Assembly (NCBI GenBank): GCA_965199055.1
Contig: CBDAQR010000003.1
Location: 1,426,001-1,490,000 of the forward strand
Source: CBDAQR01 sp965199055
Lineage (GTDB): Bacteria; Pseudomonadota; Gammaproteobacteria; Pseudomonadales; Halieaceae
DNA: 64,000 nucleotides
Direction: 5' to 3'
This document shows, piece after piece, positions 26,810-35,612 of this stretch. Position 1 is the first letter of the stretch; each line of letters begins with the position of its first letter. The notes under the pieces are model-generated. The model was not told where the DNA came from. It saw only the letters and a list, made by a program, of their open reading frames with translations, and searched no databases. The position numbers and the translations under genes are program-made.

Positions 26810-28218
26810 TGAACCTGTTTGCCAAGATATTTATCGGCTTCTGGCTATCCACGGCCGCCGTCATCGGTAGTTGGATACTGGCCGCGCAGTATTTTGACCC
26901 ACCTGCGGCCCAGTCCGAGATGTTCCGGCCGCCGCCCATGAAAGGCCTCCCACCACCCCCCGACGGGCGCCGACCCCCACTGGGTGGCCCAATGGCCCGT
27001 CCGCCACGGCAGATTTTTCAGATTTACTACGGGCTGCAGAATGTGGCGAGTGAAGAACTGCAAACCTGGATAGAACAACAAGAGAACAGCGAAAACATCG
27101 ATATCCGCTTGTATGACGCCGAAGGAGAAGAGATTTTCGGACGCGCGTCACTCGTCGGCACGCAAAGCATCCTCGATAAACTCTCTGGATTTCGACGCAG
27201 AGCCACTCACCGCGAAGGCAATATTCGCTTGTTTGGCCAGGAGATGTATCGTCCCGAGTGGGGCCAGTTAAACCTCGTTATCGCCCAGCGGCCGCCCGTC
27301 TCGCCGGTTATCGCTTTCCTACGCGAACATCTGTGGCTGCGATTGTTGCTCGCTCTCCTTATCAGCGGATTGATCAGCTACGCCGTATCGCGCTATCTCA
27401 CCGGTTCGCTAAAGAACTTACAACAAGCCTCTCGTGCATTGGCAGAGGGCGATCTCAATACTCGTATCAAGGTTTCACAACGCGGCGGCGACGAGACGGA
27501 TGAACTGGCCAGAGACTTCAATAGCATGGCCGAGCAGTTACAGGAAAAGATCCAGGCTCAGAAGCGACTGCTAAGCGATGTATCCCACGAACTGCGGTCG
27601 CCGCTAGCGAGGCTGCGAGTAGCGCTCGCCCTCGCAGAGAAAGACCCCGCTCGGGCGGGTGAACAATTGGCGCGAATAGAGCGCGAAACCGAGCGACTCG
27701 ATGAACTCATAGGTCAATTGTTAAGCGCGCCAGATACGCATATCGACTTCGAAGACAGGATCGATTTGGTGATATTGCTCGAGAGCCTGTGTGGCGACGC
27801 AGATTACGAAGCCCGTCAGCAGGGGAAGTCAGTAAAGTTCAATAGCGATCTGTCGGAGCTCGTCATACGAAGTCACGGCGACCTGCTTAACAAAGCGCTC
27901 GAAAATGTTATCCGCAATGCAGTCAAGCACACGGAAGACGAGAGCGTTGTCGAGATTAGCCTCGTTCAAGACAACAACTCGGTGATGATTCAGGTGGCCG
28001 ACAGAGGCCCTGGTATTCCCGCCAACGCGCTGGAAAAAATATTTGAGCCTTTCTATCGGCTAGACGAATCTCGTCAGCGGGAAACAGGGGGATTTGGCTT
28101 GGGACTGTCTATTGCGAGACGCGCGGTGGAGCAGCATGGTGGAACGATTGTCGCTCACAACCTGCCTCAGGGTTTGTGCGTCACTATCCACTTGCCAAAC
28201 GACCTGACCAACGCTTAA
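26809..28218 (+). CDS. cpxA: CpxA-like envelope stress sensor histidine kinase
   Basis: A 469-residue inner-membrane kinase. A first membrane helix (about 7-28) leads to a periplasmic domain with a striking proline-rich start (40-65, PPP and PP runs). A second helix (about 177-195), a HAMP domain, the H-box SDVSHELRSPLARL near residue 258, and the N, G1 and G2 boxes (NALENVIRNAVKH-like, ADRGPGIPANALEKIFEPF, GFGLGLSIARR) follow. All catalytic elements are intact. It is the partner of the frameshifted cpxR gene. Confidence 0.88.
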   Translation: MNLFAKIFIGFWLSTAAVIGSWILAAQYFDPPAAQSEMFRPPPMKGLPPPPDGRRPPLGGPMARPPRQIFQIYYGLQNVASEELQTWIEQQENSENIDIRLYDAEGEEIFGRASLVGTQSILDKLSGFRRRATHREGNIRLFGQEMYRPEWGQLNLVIAQRPPVSPVIAFLREHLWLRLLLALLISGLISYAVSRYLTGSLKNLQQASRALAEGDLNTRIKVSQRGGDETDELARDFNSMAEQLQEKIQAQKRLLSDVSHELRSPLARLRVALALAEKDPARAGEQLARIERETERLDELIGQLLSAPDTHIDFEDRIDLVILLESLCGDADYEARQQGKSVKFNSDLSELVIRSHGDLLNKALENVIRNAVKHTEDESVVEISLVQDNNSVMIQVADRGPGIPANALEKIFEPFYRLDESRQRETGGFGLGLSIARRAVEQHGGTIVAHNLPQGLCVTIHLPNDLTNA

Positions 28219-28670
28219 GCATCGTCCTCGAACGCCAGACTGGCGTATTCGCCACTAAAGCCACGGTACTGCAAAAACCGCAACTGTTTGCTCTTCTCTT
28301 TAAAGTCGGCAGGCGCGGCCAGCCCAAACTTCTTGCTGCGCACCTCACGTGCGCCTGCAACCCAATCGTGCTCACTGGCTTCAAAGGCCAGCGCCACTAA
28401 TTCCGCCGATGCCCCTTTCTGCCTGAGCTCCTGACGAATCCGATCCGGACCGTAGCCTTTGCGGGCGCGCTGATTAACGTAGGATTCCACGAAACGTTCG
28501 TCGCTTTGCAGACGTTCATTAGATAAGCCATCCAGAACCGACTCGATACTGTCGTGGTGACCGAAGCGTTTGTACAACTTCGCAGCAAGCTCTTCCCGCA
28601 AATGCTCACGGCGTGCCAACAGATTCATCGCGTTCAGGCGAATGTCGTTGGGGTTAATCTCCTCCATCAT
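28215..28670 (-). CDS. recX: RecA regulator RecX
   Basis: A 151-residue helical protein of the RecX family: LLARREHLREELAAKLYKRF, LQSDERFVESYVNQRARKGYGPDRIRQEL and the C-terminal RFLQYRGFS. RecX binds RecA filaments and limits their growth. It lies downstream of recA on the same strand, beyond a hairpin terminator that would lower its expression relative to recA. Its 3' end overlaps cpxA's by 4 bases. Confidence 0.92.
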   Translation of the reverse strand: MMEEINPNDIRLNAMNLLARREHLREELAAKLYKRFGHHDSIESVLDGLSNERLQSDERFVESYVNQRARKGYGPDRIRQELRQKGASAELVALAFEASEHDWVAGAREVRSKKFGLAAPADFKEKSKQLRFLQYRGFSGEYASLAFEDDA

Positions 28671-28725
28671 ACGCCTCCATCACATCTCCGCGCTAAGATC
28701 GTCTTCTACTAAATCCACAAACAAC

Positions 28726-28761
28726 AAAAAGCGCGCATCGCCTGGGGTAGAGGCCATGCGC
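28726..28761 (-). terminator. Terminator/attenuator between recA and recX
   Basis: The minus strand has GCGCATGGCC and GGCGATGCGC, pairing with one mismatch around a 9-base loop, followed by GC and TTTTT. It would stop most recA transcripts and let some read into recX, as known for E. coli recA-recX. Confidence 0.7.
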
Positions 28762-28845
28762 GAAATGCCAGGTAGTGTCAAAACCCCGCCGCGGCAGTGG
28801 GAGTGCGCGACTTACGCGGGGAGGACCTGGCCAGTGGTGAACCGC

Positions 28846-29913
28846 TTATTCGGTAGCTTCAGCCGCAGACGGTGCCTCAACTGCCGCATCGGACTCGGCG
28901 TCTTCCGCCGCCTCTTGCGTTTGAGGCAGGTTAAGCAACTGCGCACGAATCTGCCCCTCGATCTCATCCGCTACAGCCGGGTTCTCTTCGAGGAACTTTG
29001 ATGCATTCGCCTTGCCCTGACCAATCTTATCGCCCTTATAGGCGTACCAGGCACCGGACTTATCGACCAAATTGAGCTTAACGCCTAGATCGATCACCTC
29101 GCCCATATGGTAGATGCCCTTGCCGTACATGATCTGGAACTCAGCCTGTTTGAACGGGGGCGACACCTTGTTCTTCACGACTTTAACGCGGGTTTCATTG
29201 CCAACCACTTCGTCGCCATCCTTGACCGCACCGATACGGCGAATGTCGAGGCGTACTGAAGAGTAGAACTTGAGTGCATTACCCCCGGTGGTCGTTTCGG
29301 GCGACCCGAACATCACACCGATCTTCATGCGAATCTGGTTGATAAAAATCACCATGCAGTTGGTCTGCTTGATGGTGCCGGTTAACTTGCGCATAGCCTG
29401 GCTCAGCAAACGCGCCTGCAATCCGACATGGGAATCGCCCATTTCACCCTCAATTTCGGCTTTCGGTGTCAGAGCCGCAACGGAGTCGACAACCAGCACA
29501 TCGACAGCGCCGGAGCGCACCAACATCTCGGTCACCTCCAGGGCCTGTTCACCCGTATCGGGCTGAGACACGATCAGATCGTCGATTTGCACACCCAGCT
29601 TTTCCGCATACAGCGGGTCCAGCGCGTGTTCGGCGTCGATAAACGCCGCCGTACCGCCCGCTTTCTGCGCCTCGGCAATCACCTGCAGGGTCAGCGTGGT
29701 CTTGCCCGACGATTCCGGGCCGTAAATCTCTACGATCCTGCCCCGTGGCAGACCGCCGATACCCAGCGCGATGTCCAGACCCAGCGATCCAGTAGATATA
29801 GAAGGAATGGCGACCTGCTCTGTGTCACCCATTCGCATGACGGTACCCTTGCCAAACTGGCGTTCAATCTGGCCGAGGGCCGCTTCAAGTGCTTTTTCTT
29901 TGTTGGCGTCCAT
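28846..29913 (-). CDS. recA: Recombinase RecA
   Basis: 355 residues, the standard length. Walker A GPESSGKTTLT, Walker B VLVVDSVAAL, the L1 region LMSQAMRKL-type (here LLSQAMRKLTGTIKQ), L2 GVMFGSPETTTGGNALKFY and the acidic C-terminus are all present. RecA forms filaments on single-stranded DNA, drives homologous recombination and triggers LexA cleavage. A LexA box lies about 125 bases above the start. The usual neighbour cinA is absent. Confidence 0.98.
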   Translation of the reverse strand: MDANKEKALEAALGQIERQFGKGTVMRMGDTEQVAIPSISTGSLGLDIALGIGGLPRGRIVEIYGPESSGKTTLTLQVIAEAQKAGGTAAFIDAEHALDPLYAEKLGVQIDDLIVSQPDTGEQALEVTEMLVRSGAVDVLVVDSVAALTPKAEIEGEMGDSHVGLQARLLSQAMRKLTGTIKQTNCMVIFINQIRMKIGVMFGSPETTTGGNALKFYSSVRLDIRRIGAVKDGDEVVGNETRVKVVKNKVSPPFKQAEFQIMYGKGIYHMGEVIDLGVKLNLVDKSGAWYAYKGDKIGQGKANASKFLEENPAVADEIEGQIRAQLLNLPQTQEAAEDAESDAAVEAPSAAEATE

Positions 29914-30002
29914 AATAGTTCACCTCTGGTCTCTTTATATGAAGCTTCGACAACTGATGCGGTTGTTCTCGCTTCTTATTCTCTCCGTTTTCTACAGGTG
30001 GT

Positions 30003-30016
30003 TGGCCGATCGGCCA
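30003..30016. repeat. 14-bp perfect palindrome in the recA leader
   Basis: TGGCCGATCGGCCA lies between the LexA box and the recA start. It could be a second operator or a small hairpin in the mRNA leader. Confidence 0.6.
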
Positions 30017-30037
30017 CAGGGAATCACCTGTACGAAG

Positions 30038-30057
30038 TACTGTATATGTAACCAGTA
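30038..30057 (-). promoter_or_regulatory. LexA (SOS) box of recA
   Basis: TACTGTATATGTAACCAGTA matches the gammaproteobacterial LexA consensus TACTGTATATNNANNCAGTA, with the essential CTG-N10-CAG. It places recA under SOS control. Confidence 0.9.
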
Positions 30058-30164
30058 TTAAGCAATGTGTGCAAGCCCTACATGAAATTTTTTTCACATC
30101 TTATTCAGGCATGCGTTCTCGGGTATCCTCTAGGCCCCCAAATTACTGTGTTACAGGACAGACC

Positions 30165-31139
30165 ATGCCCGTTTTCAACCTCCGCTATGACCTGCGCCAA
30201 CCGGATTTCTGCAGCGCCAGCAGCGCCGATATGTACCAGGCCGCAATCGACCAATGCGCCTGGGGCGAGCAAAACGGGTTTGTGGCCGCCCACCTGTCCG
30301 AACACCACGCATCAAGCGATGGCTATTGCCCCACACCGCTATTGCTGGCCAGCGCGGTAGCGGCGCGCACGCAATCACTAATGATCTATATTGCGGCCCT
30401 GATTGCACCGCTACACCACCCAGTGCGACTCGCCGAGCAGTTGGCCGTGCTCGATACCATTGCCAAGGGGCGCATACTGCCAATCATCAGCGCCGGCTAT
30501 CGGGAAGAAGAGTTTGCCGCCATCGGCAAGACCTTGGCAGACCGCAAGGATTATATGGAGATGATCGGCCCCTTCCTGCATCAGGCATGGACTGGTGAGC
30601 CCTTCGAATTTGAGGGACGCGAGATTCAGATCACCCCGCGGCCGCACAGCCAGCCACGACCAGCGATACTCATGGGTGGCAGCAGTCGCGCAGCGGCACG
30701 CCGTGCTGCGCGGGACGCAGACTTCTTCATTCCATCCGGACCCGAAATTTTCGAAATGTACCGGGAGGAATTGGAGAAACTCGGCAAACCCGACCCCGGC
30801 CCGATGCCGGCTTCAGCCACCTCGGTCGTGTTCGTGGCCGAAGATCCCGATGCCTATTTCGCGCAGATCGCCCCCCACCTCCAGCACGAGACCAATATGT
30901 ATGCCAATTGGTCGAGTAAAGCCGGTACGCACAGCCCCTACATCCACTGTGAGACGCTGGAGGATGTGCGCAATAGCCCGAGCTACAAGGTATTCAGCCC
31001 CGATCAGATGGTGGATTACTGCAACAGTCTGGATGATTCAGCCACGGTCCTGTTTCACCCGCTCTGTGGCGGAATAAGCCCCGACCTGGCCTGGCAGAGC
31101 TTGCAGTTGTTTGCCGATAAGGTGCTACCCAGACTGTAA
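30165..31139 (+). CDS. LLM-class flavin-dependent oxidoreductase
   Basis: A 324-residue luciferase-like monooxygenase-fold protein. From ATG 30165 it reads MPVFNLRYDLRQPDF, AAHLSEHHASSDGYCPTP, ALIAPLHHPVRLAEQLAVLD, the glycine-rich ISAGYREEEFAA and PAILMGGSSRAAARRAARD. The EHH motif and the barrel layout are typical; the family uses reduced FMN or F420. The substrate is unknown. A longer frame to 30069 exists but runs through the recA promoter region, and AGGA lies upstream of the chosen ATG. Confidence 0.85.
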   Translation: MPVFNLRYDLRQPDFCSASSADMYQAAIDQCAWGEQNGFVAAHLSEHHASSDGYCPTPLLLASAVAARTQSLMIYIAALIAPLHHPVRLAEQLAVLDTIAKGRILPIISAGYREEEFAAIGKTLADRKDYMEMIGPFLHQAWTGEPFEFEGREIQITPRPHSQPRPAILMGGSSRAAARRAARDADFFIPSGPEIFEMYREELEKLGKPDPGPMPASATSVVFVAEDPDAYFAQIAPHLQHETNMYANWSSKAGTHSPYIHCETLEDVRNSPSYKVFSPDQMVDYCNSLDDSATVLFHPLCGGISPDLAWQSLQLFADKVLPRL

Positions 31140-31146
31140 CAGGCAA

Positions 31147-31172
31147 TAAAAAAGGGCGCCGCAGCGCCCTTT
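31147..31172 (-). terminator. Terminator of the peroxiredoxin gene
   Basis: AAAGGGCGC/GCGCCCTTT forms a 9-bp stem with a 4-base loop; on the minus strand it continues into six Ts. On the plus strand it has only TTT, so it may stop the monooxygenase transcript weakly as well. Confidence 0.85.
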
Positions 31173-31190
31173 CGAATAGCTGCCAGCGAC

Positions 31191-31793
31191 TTACAGGTTG
31201 GCAGCGTTTTCCGTCAGATACTCGGCTACACCTTCCGGTGAGGCCACCATGCCCGTATCACCGTTCTTCCAGCCCGCGGGGCACACTTCACCGTGCTCCT
31301 GGTGAAAAGCCAGTGCGTCCACCATGCGCAGCATCTCGTCTACATTGCGACCCAGAGGCAGATCATTAACCACCTGATGACGCACCGTGCCCTCTTCGTC
31401 AATCAGGAATGAGCCGCGAAACGCAACACCGCCCGCCGATTCCACATCGTAGGCCTGGCAAATGGCATGGGTGACATCCGCAACCAGCGTGTACTTGACC
31501 GGGCCAATGCCGCCGTCGTTCACCGGGGTGTTACGCCAGGCATTGTGGCTGAACTGAGAATCGATGGAGACACCAATGACTTCAACGCCACGCTGTTCAA
31601 ATTCTGCCATGCGATGGTCGAAGGCCAGCAACTCGGAGGGACACACAAAAGTGAAATCCAATGGATAGAAAAAGATCACTGCCTTTTTTCCCTTAATGGT
31701 CTCCGCGAGGTTGTAGTCCTCAACGATTTCCCCACAGCCCAATACCGCGGCCGCGGTGAAATCCGGCGCCGGCTTACCTACTAAAACTGCCAT
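31191..31793 (-). CDS. Typical 2-Cys peroxiredoxin (AhpC/Prx1 group)
   Basis: A 200-residue thiol peroxidase. The peroxidatic cysteine is in DFTFVCPSELLAF (near residue 51), the conserved Arg in RGSFLIDEEG, and the resolving cysteine in HGEVCPAGW (near 170), so it is a typical 2-Cys enzyme that reduces hydrogen peroxide and organic peroxides. Its reductant gene is not nearby. It is monocistronic, with its own terminator. Confidence 0.94.
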   Translation of the reverse strand: MAVLVGKPAPDFTAAAVLGCGEIVEDYNLAETIKGKKAVIFFYPLDFTFVCPSELLAFDHRMAEFEQRGVEVIGVSIDSQFSHNAWRNTPVNDGGIGPVKYTLVADVTHAICQAYDVESAGGVAFRGSFLIDEEGTVRHQVVNDLPLGRNVDEMLRMVDALAFHQEHGEVCPAGWKNGDTGMVASPEGVAEYLTENAANL

Positions 31794-31955
31794 TTACATC
31801 TCCTTGAATGGTCAAAATACAGAAGCGACCCGAGCCGCTCCCAAAAAGCGCGCACATGCTACCCACCACGGGCCCATCGTTCAATGATCTGCTCTGCAGC
31901 ACGGCGAAATAATCGGTATATACTGCTGTGCGGGCTTGCCGGATCTGCTACTGCG

Positions 31956-32492
31956 ATGAATAAATCAAGCAAACTTCATGACTGGACACAGGTGCTGACG
32001 GGCTGTGCACTGATTATCGGGCTGTTACTGGTCTTGCTGGAGATTCGGCAAGGTCAGGTCATAGCCTATATGCAGTTCACCCAGGCTGGTTACCAGGAGA
32101 TATTCGCCTTCCAGCGCCAGCGCATGGGTGAAAATCCCGCCGCCACACTAATCAAAGCATGCGAGCAGCCGGAACAACTCTCTCAGGAGGAGATACTGGT
32201 CGCCAGCGCCTACTTCGAATACCGCTATGACTCTATTGAATTGAGCAAGGTCCTCGGCGAAATCTCCGGTGATGAGGGTATTTGGCAGACGATCGCCGAA
32301 ACGCAGTTAAAGGACATGTTTGCTACCAAGCTGGGCCGCGTTGAGTTTTACCGACACAAGAACAACCCCCATCGCTGGGATCCAGAGATCGCTGCTGTCG
32401 CCCAAGCCGTCCTCGACTCTGGCGATTATATGCGCTGCGAGGACCTTTACCGCAGCTGGAAGGAGGGCTTGGCTGCGCCCGAACTCGATTAA
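31956..32492 (+). CDS. Membrane-anchored hypothetical protein
   Basis: 178 residues from ATG 31956 (MNKSSKLHDWTQVL); the frame opens at 31884 but the first 24 codons look unlike protein. One membrane helix (about 10-28, GCALIIGLLLVLLEI) near the N-terminus is followed by a soluble helical domain. Resembles small DUF-type proteins with one anchor seen in marine bacteria; I cannot name the family. It lies in the position between recA and mutS where cinA stands in related genomes. Confidence 0.6.
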   Translation: MNKSSKLHDWTQVLTGCALIIGLLLVLLEIRQGQVIAYMQFTQAGYQEIFAFQRQRMGENPAATLIKACEQPEQLSQEEILVASAYFEYRYDSIELSKVLGEISGDEGIWQTIAETQLKDMFATKLGRVEFYRHKNNPHRWDPEIAAVAQAVLDSGDYMRCEDLYRSWKEGLAAPELD

Positions 32493-32560
32493 TCGTGCGC
32501 CAAATTCCCCATTCTGGTAGTCTGCCCGAATAACAATTAGCACTCTGTTTCACGCCTGAT

Positions 32561-35140
32561 TTGACCGCCAAGACCAAAGAATCCAACCACACGCCCATGA
32601 TGCAGCAGTTTCTGCGCATCAAGGCCGAACACCCCCAGGAACTGGTGTTCTACCGTATGGGTGACTTCTACGAACTGTTCTACGACGACGCCAAGAGAGC
32701 TGCCGAACTGCTCGATATCACGCTGACAGCCCGCGGCAAATCCGGTGGCGAGCCCATACCCATGTGCGGCGTACCCTATCACGCCGCCGAGGGCTACCTG
32801 GCCCGGCTGGTCAAGGCAGGCGTCTCGGTGGCCATTGCCGAACAGATCGGCGATCCGGCAACCAGCAAAGGGCCAGTGGAACGCCAAGTGGTGCGTGTAG
32901 TGACGCCTGGTACGCTCAGTGATGAAGCGCTGCTGGAAGAAACTCGCGACAACCTGCTGCTGGCGCTGGCACAACACGAACAACACTACGGAATCGCCTA
33001 CCTGGAATTGAGCGCAGGCCGCTTTCGTGTGTTGGAGGTCGAAGGTGAAGAAGCGCTTTTGAGTGAACTGGAGCGCCTGGCGCCTGCCGAACTGCTGTAT
33101 CAAGAATCCATTATCGTACCGGAAGTGACCGGTCGCACCGGCGCTCGCAGTCAGCCGGAGTGGGAGTTCGAAGCTGAGGCAGCCCAGCGGGCCCTGAACG
33201 AGCAGTTCCAAACCCGTGACCTGAAAGGCTTCGGCTGCGAAAACCTGAGCCCGGCGATCGCAGCCGCGGGCTGCCTGCTGCAATACGTGAAAGACACCCA
33301 GCGCGGACAATTACCCCATATTACCGGCCTGGCCCAGGAAAGCCGCGAACAGAGCGTTAACCTTGATGCCGCCACGCGCCGCAATCTGGAAATCGACATC
33401 AATTTGATGGGCGGCGAGACCAACACCTTGTATTCGGTAATGAATACGGCGATTACCGCGATGGGCGCGCGAGCCCTGCGTCGATGTCTGCATCGTCCAC
33501 TTACCGATACCGGCTTGCTAGTACAACGACAGGAAGCCGTACAGGCGCTGGGTGACAACTACCATTTCGAGCCGGTGCGAGATCTGTTGCGGCCCATTGG
33601 CGATATGGAGCGCATTCTCTCGCGCGTAGCGCTGCGCTCGGCTCGCCCTCGCGACTTGTCCAGATTGTCACAGTCATTGGCGGCGCTACCCGCATTGCGC
33701 AACGAACTGAATCGCTGCCAGACACCCTTGCTGGCGCAGCTACAGCAGCAATGCAACGAATACCCCGATACGGTGGAGCTGCTGGAACGCGCCATTATCG
33801 AAAACCCGCCCGTGGTGATTCGCGAAGGCGGCGTTATCGCCGACGGCTACGACGAGGACCTGGACGAATTGCGCCAGATCGCCACGGGAGCTGGCGACTT
33901 CCTGCTAGACATTGAACAGCGCGAACGCGATCGCACCGGCATCAGCACCTTAAAAATCGGCTATAACCGTGTACACGGCTACTTTATTGAGATCAGCAAA
34001 GCGCAGGCAGAACAGGCGCCGGCCGAGTATATTCGCAGGCAAACACTTAAGAATGCCGAGCGCTACATCACGCCCGAACTGAAAGAGTTTGAAGACAAAG
34101 CGCTAAGCAGCAAGAGTCGCGCGCTGGCGCGCGAAAAGCACCTTTATGAGGAACTGCTGGAGACCCTGAACCAACAACTCAAAGCGCTGCAGCAAACCGC
34201 TGTCGCTATCTGCGATATCGATATTCTCGCGACATTTGCCGAGCGCGCAGAAAATTTAAGCCTGTGCCGACCGGAATTTACCGACGAAGAAGTTCTGGAT
34301 ATCGCAGCTGGGCGTCACCTGGTGGTGGAGCAGGTACTCGACGAACCCTTCATTGCCAACGACTGCGTGCTCAACGGCAGTCGGCGCATGCTGTTAATCA
34401 CCGGCCCCAATATGGGGGGTAAATCAACCTACATGCGCCAGACCGCGGTCATCGCATTGCTGGCACACGTGGGCAGCTTCGTGCCGGCACAAGCGGTGCG
34501 CCTGGCACCACTGGATCGAATCTTTACGCGTATCGGCTCCTCTGACGATCTCGCCGGCGGACGCTCGACGTTCATGGTGGAGATGACGGAAACCGCCAAC
34601 ATTCTCCACAATGCGACACCGCGTTCATTGGTATTAATGGATGAAGTCGGTCGAGGAACCAGCACCTTTGACGGCCTTTCGCTGGCCTGGGCCGCTGCGG
34701 TACAGCTGGCACAAACGGTGAGAGCGTTCACCCTCTTTGCCACCCATTATTTCGAGCTGACCACGCTTCCAGCGCAATGCCCCAGTATGGCCAACGTGCA
34801 TTTGGACGCGACAGAGTATCAGGATCACGTCGTTTTCCTGCATAACATCCAGGAAGGACCCGCTAATCGAAGCTATGGTTTGCAGGTTGCCAAGCTTGCT
34901 GGCATTCCCGGCACAGTGCTGGACGCCGCTCGCGAAAAACTGGCCGAATTGGAAGGCGGCAAGATCGCAGCGACTTCGCCACCTGCAGCGTCGCCTAGTG
35001 TAGATACGCCACAACCCGATCTCTTCGGTTCCGCAGCGCCCCACCCGATAGTCACTCGACTCGAGGAGTTGGACATCGATGACTTATCGCCGCGCGCCGC
35101 GCTTGACCTGCTGTATGGGCTCAAGCGGGAACTGGACTGA
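32561..35140 (+). CDS. mutS: DNA mismatch repair ATPase
   Basis: 859 residues with the full MutS layout. The mismatch-contacting FYE motif is in YRMGDFYELFYDD, Walker A in ITGPNMGGKSTYMRQ, Walker B in LVLMDEVGRGTSTFDG, and FATHYFELT follows. The C-terminal residues ALDLLYGLKREL match the family's dimerisation tail. The likely start is TTG 32561, which gives an N-terminus in register with E. coli (HTPMMQQFLRIK); no ATG lies before that motif. It is followed by fdxA, as in Pseudomonas. Confidence 0.97.
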   Translation: MTAKTKESNHTPMMQQFLRIKAEHPQELVFYRMGDFYELFYDDAKRAAELLDITLTARGKSGGEPIPMCGVPYHAAEGYLARLVKAGVSVAIAEQIGDPATSKGPVERQVVRVVTPGTLSDEALLEETRDNLLLALAQHEQHYGIAYLELSAGRFRVLEVEGEEALLSELERLAPAELLYQESIIVPEVTGRTGARSQPEWEFEAEAAQRALNEQFQTRDLKGFGCENLSPAIAAAGCLLQYVKDTQRGQLPHITGLAQESREQSVNLDAATRRNLEIDINLMGGETNTLYSVMNTAITAMGARALRRCLHRPLTDTGLLVQRQEAVQALGDNYHFEPVRDLLRPIGDMERILSRVALRSARPRDLSRLSQSLAALPALRNELNRCQTPLLAQLQQQCNEYPDTVELLERAIIENPPVVIREGGVIADGYDEDLDELRQIATGAGDFLLDIEQRERDRTGISTLKIGYNRVHGYFIEISKAQAEQAPAEYIRRQTLKNAERYITPELKEFEDKALSSKSRALAREKHLYEELLETLNQQLKALQQTAVAICDIDILATFAERAENLSLCRPEFTDEEVLDIAAGRHLVVEQVLDEPFIANDCVLNGSRRMLLITGPNMGGKSTYMRQTAVIALLAHVGSFVPAQAVRLAPLDRIFTRIGSSDDLAGGRSTFMVEMTETANILHNATPRSLVLMDEVGRGTSTFDGLSLAWAAAVQLAQTVRAFTLFATHYFELTTLPAQCPSMANVHLDATEYQDHVVFLHNIQEGPANRSYGLQVAKLAGIPGTVLDAAREKLAELEGGKIAATSPPAASPSVDTPQPDLFGSAAPHPIVTRLEELDIDDLSPRAALDLLYGLKRELD

Positions 35141-35217
35141 CAAGCAGTTCAAATTTGCCAGGTGAACAGGTAAACTAGCGCGCGCCAGCTGGATCCACCC
35201 TTTGGAGTTACTTAGAA

Positions 35218-35541
35218 ATGACCTTTGTTGTCGGAGAACAGTGCATTAAGTGCAAGCACACAGACTGCGTTGAAGTATGTCCGGTAGACTGCTTCTACGA
35301 GGGCCCCAATTTCCTCGTCATCCACCCGGACGAATGTATCGATTGCGCACTCTGTGAGCCGGAATGCCCTGTCGACGCCATCTACTCCGAAGATGAGCTG
35401 CCAGAGGACCAGCAGGTATTCCTTGAGCTGAATGCTGAACTGGCCGAAATTTGGCCTTGCATTACCGAGATGAAAGAATCTCCCGCGGACGCCACTGACT
35501 GGGAAGGCAAGCCAGACAAGCTCCAATACCTGGAGCGCTAA
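35218..35541 (+). CDS. fdxA: 7Fe-8S ferredoxin
   Basis: A 107-residue ferredoxin very similar along its length to Azotobacter FdI. Cysteines in CIKCKHTDCVEVCPVDC and CIDCALCEPECPV provide ligands for one [3Fe-4S] and one [4Fe-4S] cluster. It carries low-potential electrons in the cytoplasm. Its TTTGGAGTTACTTAGAA leader gives a good ribosome site. Position after mutS and next to rpoS is the conserved one. Confidence 0.96.
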   Translation: MTFVVGEQCIKCKHTDCVEVCPVDCFYEGPNFLVIHPDECIDCALCEPECPVDAIYSEDELPEDQQVFLELNAELAEIWPCITEMKESPADATDWEGKPDKLQYLER

Positions 35542-35560
35542 ACCGCGCCACCTAATCTCC

Positions 35561-35580
35561 GAGGCGGCTCCCGCCGCCTC
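35561..35580 (+). terminator. Weak hairpin after fdxA
   Basis: GAGGCGGC/GCCGCCTC pairs over 8 bp with a 4-base loop and is followed only by TCTCCTTTC, so it is a weak terminator at best. Confidence 0.45.
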
Positions 35581-35612
35581 TCTCCTTTCGGAACCAGCGC
35601 CCCCCGCTAGAC

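Noticed and set aside
30069..30164. Longer start for the LLM-class oxidoreductase
   Set aside because: It would begin next to the LexA box within the recA promoter region, and the family N-terminus fits ATG 30165.
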